Source: Streptococcus anginosus
GTDB taxonomy: Bacteria; Bacillota; Bacilli; Lactobacillales; Streptococcaceae
NCBI RefSeq assembly: GCF_001697145.1
Contig: NZ_CP012719.1
Span: 406,501-470,500 of the forward strand
DNA: 64,000 nucleotides
Direction: 5' to 3'
Part shown: positions 59,424-64,000 of the stretch, in pieces
Layout of the letters: the number at the start of each line of letters is the position of its first letter
How positions within the stretch are numbered: position 1 is the first letter of the stretch
The notes under the pieces: generated by a model
The model's database searches: none
What the model saw: the letters and a program-made list of their open reading frames with translations, nothing else
Told to the model about the DNA's origin: nothing
Made by a program: the position numbers and the translations under genes

Positions 59424-61634
59424 ATGAAAAAAACTTCAAAACAATTGCCTGTATTGTTTGCGACAGCTATTTTGTTAGCTAGTAGCGTTCTAAGTCCTGT
59501 TGTTCAAGCAAATGAGGCGAGCTCTTCAAGTTCAGAAACTTCTGTAACAATGACTTCAGAGTCTAGTTCTGTTGCTTCGACAACACAGTCGCAATCATCA
59601 GAAATAACTTCTGAAAGTTCAGCAAGCAGTACGAGTAGTACGAATGAGCCGAGTAGCACAAGTGAAGAAACACCTAAGACAGAAGCTTCAAGCAGTGAAG
59701 CAAGAGCCACTACTTCTGAATTTACCGAGGTAGCCAATATTGGTCAAATTCAAGGCGAAGCGCATGAATCGCCTTATAATGGGAAAAAGGTGCGTGTGTC
59801 AAATGTAGTCGTCACTAAAACGGATCAATATGGCTTTTATGTACAAGATATCAAAGCTGACGGGAACACAAAGACTTCAGATGCTATCTATGTAGTTTCA
59901 AAGGAAAAAGTAGCTGTTGGAGACCGATTGACGATTGAAGGTGAAGTTAAAGAAGGTTACATGGAGTCGCTCAGCATCCGTCCGGGACAACAATTTCAAA
60001 AGCCGGCTGGTAGCTTGACTGTCACGCAATTGATAGCTTCAAAGGTAGCAAAAGACGGAACAGCGGTATTGCCAGCTCCTGTCAATATTTCAGAGCGTAT
60101 GCCAAAAGATATCGTAGACAATACTCCGACTGTCTATGATCCAGAGCATGACGCCTTGGACTATTGGGAAAGTCTTGAAGGCATGTTGACAACAGTTAAA
60201 AAACCTCATGTGCTTGGACCACAATATCGCGGGGATATCTACCTGTTGCCTGCTGGCTATCAAGAATTACCGTTAAATAATATCGGTGGCGTCAATTTAC
60301 GTCCGAATGTACAAAATACGGCAACCATTCCAGTTTATGTGGGAAATAAGTTTGTTGCCAAAGCCAAAGATTACTTTAATGAAGATGTTGTTGGAGTCGT
60401 GAGTTATCGCAGTAAAGTCTTTAAGTTGGAGCCAACCCAATTGCCAGCTTTGCAAGACGGTGGTTTGCAAAGAGAGGTTTCTAAACTTTACCCAAGTGAA
60501 GATAAATTGACGATTGCTTCTTACAATATCGAAAACTTCTCGGCGAACAATGCAACGGGCGAAACACCTGACGCAAAAGTGGAGAAAATTGCCAAATCCT
60601 TTATCAATGAAATCCATAGTCCAGATATTATCACACTCATAGAAGTTCAAGATAATAACGGAAGTGTCAATGACGGCACAGTAAGTGGTGTTGAAAGTGG
60701 GGAAAAGTTAGCTGCTAAGATTAAACAATTAGGCGGCAAAGAGTATAAGTATGTCGAAGTAGCTCCTGTTGACGGTGCAGACGGAGGAAAACCTGGCTCC
60801 AATATTCGTGTAGCTTTCTTGTACAATCCTCAACGAGTGAAGCTAGTAGAACGTGAAGCAGGAAGTAGCACAGAAACGGCTGCTTTCAAGGACGGTCATT
60901 TGGTGAAAAATCCTGCCAGAATAGACCCAGCTAATCCAGTCTTTGAAAAAGTTAGAAAATCTTTAGCAGCAGAGTTTGAATTTAAAGGCGAACGGATTGT
61001 CGTGATCGCCAATCATTTGAAATCCAAGCTCGGGGACGATGCGGTCTATGGTTCAAAACAGCCTGCAGTGCAAAATACATTAGCGCAGCGGATTGAGCAA
61101 GCTAAGTTGTTGAATGCCTTTGTCAAAGAAGGGTTGAAACAAAATCCTAATTTGAAATTTGTTTTGACTGGTGACTTCAATGATTTTGAATTTTCAGAGA
61201 CAGCAAAAGCAGTTGCTGGTAATGAATTGGTAAATATGATGCTCAATCATGATGCAGCTGATCGGTATTCTTACTTCTACCGTGGCAGCAATCAAAGTTT
61301 AGACAATATCTTTGTTTCAAAAAATATTGCGGATAAAACAGTATTCTCACCAGTTCATATCAATGCTTCCTTTATGGAAGAACACGGTCGGGCGTCAGAT
61401 CACGATCCCGTTATTGCACAGCTTGATTTTAGTCAGAAGAAAGGTAATACGACACTGACACAACCAAATGAACCAAAACCTTCTGGTGACACCACAATGC
61501 CACCAAATAAAGATGATAAACTAACTAAAAAGAGGATTTTACCATCTACAGGAACAACAGGCGCTGAAGTCGCTGTTGTAGGGAGTGTCATCTTAAACGC
61601 AACCCTCCTTTGGCGAAAGAAAGTGGCGGATTAA
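59424..61634 (+). CDS. LPxTG-anchored surface nuclease (SWAN-type)
   Basis: 736 residues. Signal peptide (about 1-29, cut near VVQANEA), a Ser/Thr-rich stalk (about 30-95), an OB-fold domain of YhcR type (about 100-205), an endonuclease/exonuclease/phosphatase domain (about 355-675: LTIASYNIENF, LIEVQDN, IANHLKSKLGDD, LTGDFNDFE, RASDHDPV) and the sorting signal LPSTG with hydrophobic tail and RRKK-like end (LLWRKK). It matches the wall-anchored nuclease of S. sanguinis, which degrades extracellular DNA and NETs. Catalytic His/Asp are intact. Confidence 0.93.
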   Translation: MKKTSKQLPVLFATAILLASSVLSPVVQANEASSSSSETSVTMTSESSSVASTTQSQSSEITSESSASSTSSTNEPSSTSEETPKTEASSSEARATTSEFTEVANIGQIQGEAHESPYNGKKVRVSNVVVTKTDQYGFYVQDIKADGNTKTSDAIYVVSKEKVAVGDRLTIEGEVKEGYMESLSIRPGQQFQKPAGSLTVTQLIASKVAKDGTAVLPAPVNISERMPKDIVDNTPTVYDPEHDALDYWESLEGMLTTVKKPHVLGPQYRGDIYLLPAGYQELPLNNIGGVNLRPNVQNTATIPVYVGNKFVAKAKDYFNEDVVGVVSYRSKVFKLEPTQLPALQDGGLQREVSKLYPSEDKLTIASYNIENFSANNATGETPDAKVEKIAKSFINEIHSPDIITLIEVQDNNGSVNDGTVSGVESGEKLAAKIKQLGGKEYKYVEVAPVDGADGGKPGSNIRVAFLYNPQRVKLVEREAGSSTETAAFKDGHLVKNPARIDPANPVFEKVRKSLAAEFEFKGERIVVIANHLKSKLGDDAVYGSKQPAVQNTLAQRIEQAKLLNAFVKEGLKQNPNLKFVLTGDFNDFEFSETAKAVAGNELVNMMLNHDAADRYSYFYRGSNQSLDNIFVSKNIADKTVFSPVHINASFMEEHGRASDHDPVIAQLDFSQKKGNTTLTQPNEPKPSGDTTMPPNKDDKLTKKRILPSTGTTGAEVAVVGSVILNATLLWRKKVAD

Positions 61635-61649
61635 AAGGAATAGATGATA

Positions 61650-61681
61650 AACGATAGAGTTTTAGACTTCTCTCGTTTTTT
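61650..61681 (+). terminator. Terminator after the wall nuclease
   Basis: AACGATAGAG pairs with CTCTCGTT (T bulged), followed by T5. Confidence 0.7.
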
Positions 61682-61760
61682 GAAAAATATTGAAAATGAA
61701 ACTGAAAAACAGATTATTTTCTAAAAAATAGACAAATTGTCCCTCTATCTAGAAAAGAAG

Positions 61761-61790
61761 TGTTATAATAGTATTATAAAACGTTTTCAA
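61761..61790 (+). promoter_or_regulatory. pflA promoter and cre site
   Basis: Extended -10 TGTTATAAT (61761-61769). The 16-mer 61775-61790 contains AAAACGTTTTCAA and fits cre except at the first TG, placing it at the start of the transcript (roadblock type). Confidence 0.6.
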
Positions 61791-61802
61791 GAGGATAAGA
61801 CG

Positions 61803-62600
61803 ATGGAAAAAGAAGTAATTGATTATGGAAAAGTAACAGGAATGGTCCATTCAACTGAAAGCTTTGGAGCTGTTGACGGGCCTGGCATCCGTTTCATTGT
61901 CTTTTTACAAGGTTGTAAGATGCGTTGTCAATATTGTCACAATCCAGATACATGGGCAATGGAAACAAATAATTCAAGAGAGCGAACGGTGGAAGACATC
62001 TTGCAAGAAGCGCTTCGTTATCGTGGTTTTTGGGGTAAAAAAGGTGGGATTACAGTAAGTGGTGGTGAAGCCCTCTTGCAGATTAATTTTGTGACGGCTC
62101 TCTTTACCAAGGCTAAAGAGCTGGGGATTCATTGCACTTTAGATACTTGTGCGATGCCTTTCCGCAATACGCCAGAGTATCTCAAAGTTTTTGATCGCCT
62201 GCTTGAAGTGACTGATTTAGTGTTGCTGGATATTAAAGAAATCAACGATGCCCAGCATAGATTTGTAACAGGACATACCAATAAAAATATTTTGGAATGT
62301 GCAAAATATCTATCTGATAAAGGTGTTCCAATGTGGATTCGTCATGTTTTGGTTCCGACTTTGACAGACCGTGATGACGACTTAAAAGAGTTAGGTGAGT
62401 TTGTCAAAACCTTAAAAACAGTTGATAAATTTGAAGTGCTGCCGTATCATACAATGGGAGAATTCAAATGGCGTGAATTGGGTATTCCTTATCCATTAGA
62501 AGGCATAAAACCACCAACTGCTGATCGAGTAAAAAATGCCAAAGAGCTTATGAAAACAGAATCCTATACCGAGTACATGAACCGCGTACACAATAGTTGA
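61803..62600 (+). CDS. pflA: Pyruvate formate-lyase activating enzyme
   Basis: Radical-SAM enzyme that puts the glycyl radical on PFL. 265 residues; CKMRCQYCHNPD is the CxxxCxxC cluster site, followed by GGITVSGGEALLQ and LLDIKEIN. I take ATG 61803 (GAGGATAAG upstream); the longer frame to 61737 runs through the promoter. The PFL gene itself is not in the window. Confidence 0.95.
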   Translation: MEKEVIDYGKVTGMVHSTESFGAVDGPGIRFIVFLQGCKMRCQYCHNPDTWAMETNNSRERTVEDILQEALRYRGFWGKKGGITVSGGEALLQINFVTALFTKAKELGIHCTLDTCAMPFRNTPEYLKVFDRLLEVTDLVLLDIKEINDAQHRFVTGHTNKNILECAKYLSDKGVPMWIRHVLVPTLTDRDDDLKELGEFVKTLKTVDKFEVLPYHTMGEFKWRELGIPYPLEGIKPPTADRVKNAKELMKTESYTEYMNRVHNS

Positions 62601-62622
62601 TACAAAAAAGTGAAATGTTAAT

Positions 62623-62666
62623 AAGCACTCAAGGAGTTAGCCAGAAAAGCTGACAATTGGGTGCTT
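62623..62666 (+). terminator. Terminator after pflA
   Basis: AAGCACTCAA pairs with TTGGGTGCTT (one G-T), followed by TTCTATT. Confidence 0.7.
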
Positions 62667-62740
62667 TTCTATTACTCTCTTTGTGAAAATCTTAAAATTG
62701 TGCTAAAATAGGGTGTATAAAAAGTTTATGAGGTACTATC

Positions 62741-63676
62741 ATGTCTAAAATTTTAGTTTTCGGTCACCAAAATCCAGATTCAGATGCGATTGGTTCAGCT
62801 GTAGCCTTTGCTTACCTTGCACGTGAGGCTTATGGATTGGATACAGAAGCGGTTGCTTTGGGAGAACCAAATGAAGAAACAGCGTTTGTCTTGGATACTT
62901 TTGGTGTAAAAGCACCGCGTGTGGTGACATCTGCAAAGGCAGAAGGAGTTGAGCAAGTCATTTTAACAGACCACAATGAATTTCAACAATCTATTTCTGA
63001 CATTACAGAAGTAGAAGTGTACGGTGTTGTGGATCATCACCGTGTAGCGAATTTTGAAACGGCAAGTCCATTGTATATGCGTTTGGAACCTGTCGGTTCA
63101 GCTTCTTCTATCGTTTACCGCATGTTTAAAGAAGCTGGCGTAGCTGTACCAAAAGAACTGGCTGGTCTGATGCTCTCCGGTTTGATTTCAGATACCCTTC
63201 TTTTGAAATCACCAACTACACATCCAAGTGACAAAGTCATTGCTCCAGAATTGGCTGAATTGGCTGGTGTGAATTTGGAAGAATACGGTTTGGCTATGCT
63301 TAAAGCTGGAACGAACTTAGCCAGCAAAACAGCAGAAGAACTGATTGATATTGATGCTAAAACATTTGAATTAAACGGAAATCAAGTTCGTGTGGCACAG
63401 GTCAACACAGTTGATATTGCAGAAGTTTTGGAACGTCAAGGTGAACTGGAAGCAGCTATTGAAAAAGCAAACGCAGCTAATGGTTATTCTGACTTCGTTT
63501 TGATGATTACCGACATTGTCAACTCAAACTCAGAAATCCTGGCAATCGGTCGCAATATGGATAAGGTAGAAGCAGCTTTCAATTTTGTTCTTGAAAACAA
63601 CCACGCTTTCCTTGCTGGTGCTGTTTCTCGTAAGAAACAAGTCGTTCCGCAATTAACAGAAAGTTTTAATGCTTAA
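62741..63676 (+). CDS. ppaC: Manganese-dependent inorganic pyrophosphatase
   Basis: Family II PPase (DHH superfamily) of 311 residues that hydrolyses pyrophosphate. [33 protein letters not shown] (DHH) and [10 protein letters not shown] near the C-terminus bind Mn and phosphate. Often next to pflA in streptococci. Extended -10 TGCTAAAAT and RBS GAGG upstream. Confidence 0.97.
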   Translation: MSKILVFGHQNPDSDAIGSAVAFAYLAREAYGLDTEAVALGEPNEETAFVLDTFGVKAPRVVTSAKAEGVEQVILTDHNEFQQSISDITEVEVYGVVDHHRVANFETASPLYMRLEPVGSASSIVYRMFKEAGVAVPKELAGLMLSGLISDTLLLKSPTTHPSDKVIAPELAELAGVNLEEYGLAMLKAGTNLASKTAEELIDIDAKTFELNGNQVRVAQVNTVDIAEVLERQGELEAAIEKANAANGYSDFVLMITDIVNSNSEILAIGRNMDKVEAAFNFVLENNHAFLAGAVSRKKQVVPQLTESFNA

Positions 63677-63690
63677 GAATAGAATAAAAA

Positions 63691-63719
63691 AGGAGTTTCG
63701 GCTCCTTTTTTGATACAAT
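63691..63719 (+). promoter_or_regulatory. ppaC terminator fused to extended -10 promoter
   Basis: AGGAG/CTCCT hairpin (63691-63695, 63702-63706) runs into a T-tract ending in TGATACAAT (63711-63719). The -10 ends 6 nt before the next ATG. Same layout as modules A and B near valS. Confidence 0.65.
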
Positions 63720-63725
63720 AGTTCT

Positions 63726-64000
63726 ATGAAAATTCAAGATTTACAAAATGGGGATTTGCTTTTTGTGTCCAGTCAATCTGATATGGCAGAAGCTATTCAG
63801 CGATCAACTGGGCGGTATAATCATGTGGCGATCTTTTTTGACGGCTGGATTTACCATGCGACAAGCGAGCGGGGAGTCATAAAACTGCCGATAGAGGAAT
63901 TTTTACAGGACGATGAATGTTATGGTGTCTATGTTTTCCCTGATATAGATGCGAAAGCTGTCTGGAAAAGAGCAGAACAACACCTTTACAAGCCTTATAA
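63726..64000 (+). CDS. NlpC/P60-like (YiiX/YebB-type) cysteine hydrolase, 5' part
   Basis: 91 codons are present before the window ends. QNGDLLFVSSQSDMAEAIQ is followed by TGRYNHVAIFF, with the His of NHVAIF in the position used by permuted papain-like YiiX hydrolases, then IYHATSERGV and FLQDDECYGV. Substrates are probably peptidoglycan or lipid amide bonds; unknown for this one. No signal peptide. No Shine-Dalgarno sequence; the -10 lies 6 nt upstream. Confidence 0.75.
   Translation, partial: MKIQDLQNGDLLFVSSQSDMAEAIQRSTGRYNHVAIFFDGWIYHATSERGVIKLPIEEFLQDDECYGVYVFPDIDAKAVWKRAEQHLYKPY

Overview
The window is a chromosomal segment of a viridans-type Streptococcus. The evidence is the gene content and order (StkP kinase after a PP2C phosphatase, LiaFSR, the division cluster murD-murG-ftsQ-ftsA-ftsZ-ylmE-sepF-ylmG-ylmH-divIVA-ileS, ComX-type cin-boxes before comFA and a prepilin peptidase, an LPxTG-anchored surface nuclease, a trehalose PTS) together with low G+C and abundant extended -10 promoters (TGnTATAAT). 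I cannot fix the species; the wall-anchored nuclease, the PEPCK-like gene and the dispersed repeat after ileS point towards the sanguinis/anginosus side of the genus. No rRNA, tRNA or CRISPR array was seen.

Layout. 1-6.3 kb: signalling (phosphatase end, stkP, liaFSR), a HAD/cyclophilin fusion and an S1-domain protein. 6.4-13.5 kb: small conserved proteins, ntdP, divergent recX/rlmCD, a cytidine-deaminase-like protein, a FabK paralogue, and a DUF1858/DUF438-hemerythrin-PAS pair. 13.5-20.4 kb: a valine T-box leader drives an acetyltransferase, an AT-rich membrane protein and valS; valS is followed by three AT-rich orphan genes, two of them preceded by matching hairpin-plus-promoter modules. This is the main accessory region. 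20.7-29.7 kb: cysK, yigZ, comFA-comFC, hpf, rsmD-coaD-sepM, yutD, rlmN and a VanZ-like gene.

29.7-30.7 kb is a deletion scar. A T-box leader with a good promoter and terminator is followed by one end of an ISL3-family element carrying only the C-terminal part of its transposase, fused to the last 52 codons of trpB. A tryptophan operon appears to have been lost here. 30.8-36 kb: prepilin peptidase, dpr with a PerR-type box, yqgQ, a cysteine-less rhodanese, rsuA-type pseudouridine synthase and typA. 36-48.7 kb: the division and wall cluster and ileS with its T-box. 48.7-54.4 kb: a dispersed repeat, a marR gene with operators at both ends, an elaA-type acetyltransferase broken by a nonsense codon, an AI-2E/PerM permease, a PEPCK-family enzyme and a CorC/HlyC protein. 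54.5-64 kb: trehalose regulator and operon, wall-anchored nuclease, pflA, ppaC and the start of an NlpC/P60-like hydrolase.

Most of the window is conserved housekeeping. The points most worth following are the collapsed trp operon with its orphan T-box, the compensatory hairpin/promoter modules around the valS-linked orphan genes, a set of genes whose -10 box or cin-box sits 6-7 nt before the ATG (predicted leaderless mRNAs, including both competence genes and the recX/rlmCD pair), and the marR locus with a promoter and operator facing into its own 3' end. I did not find a clearly new multi-gene system with assignable function.
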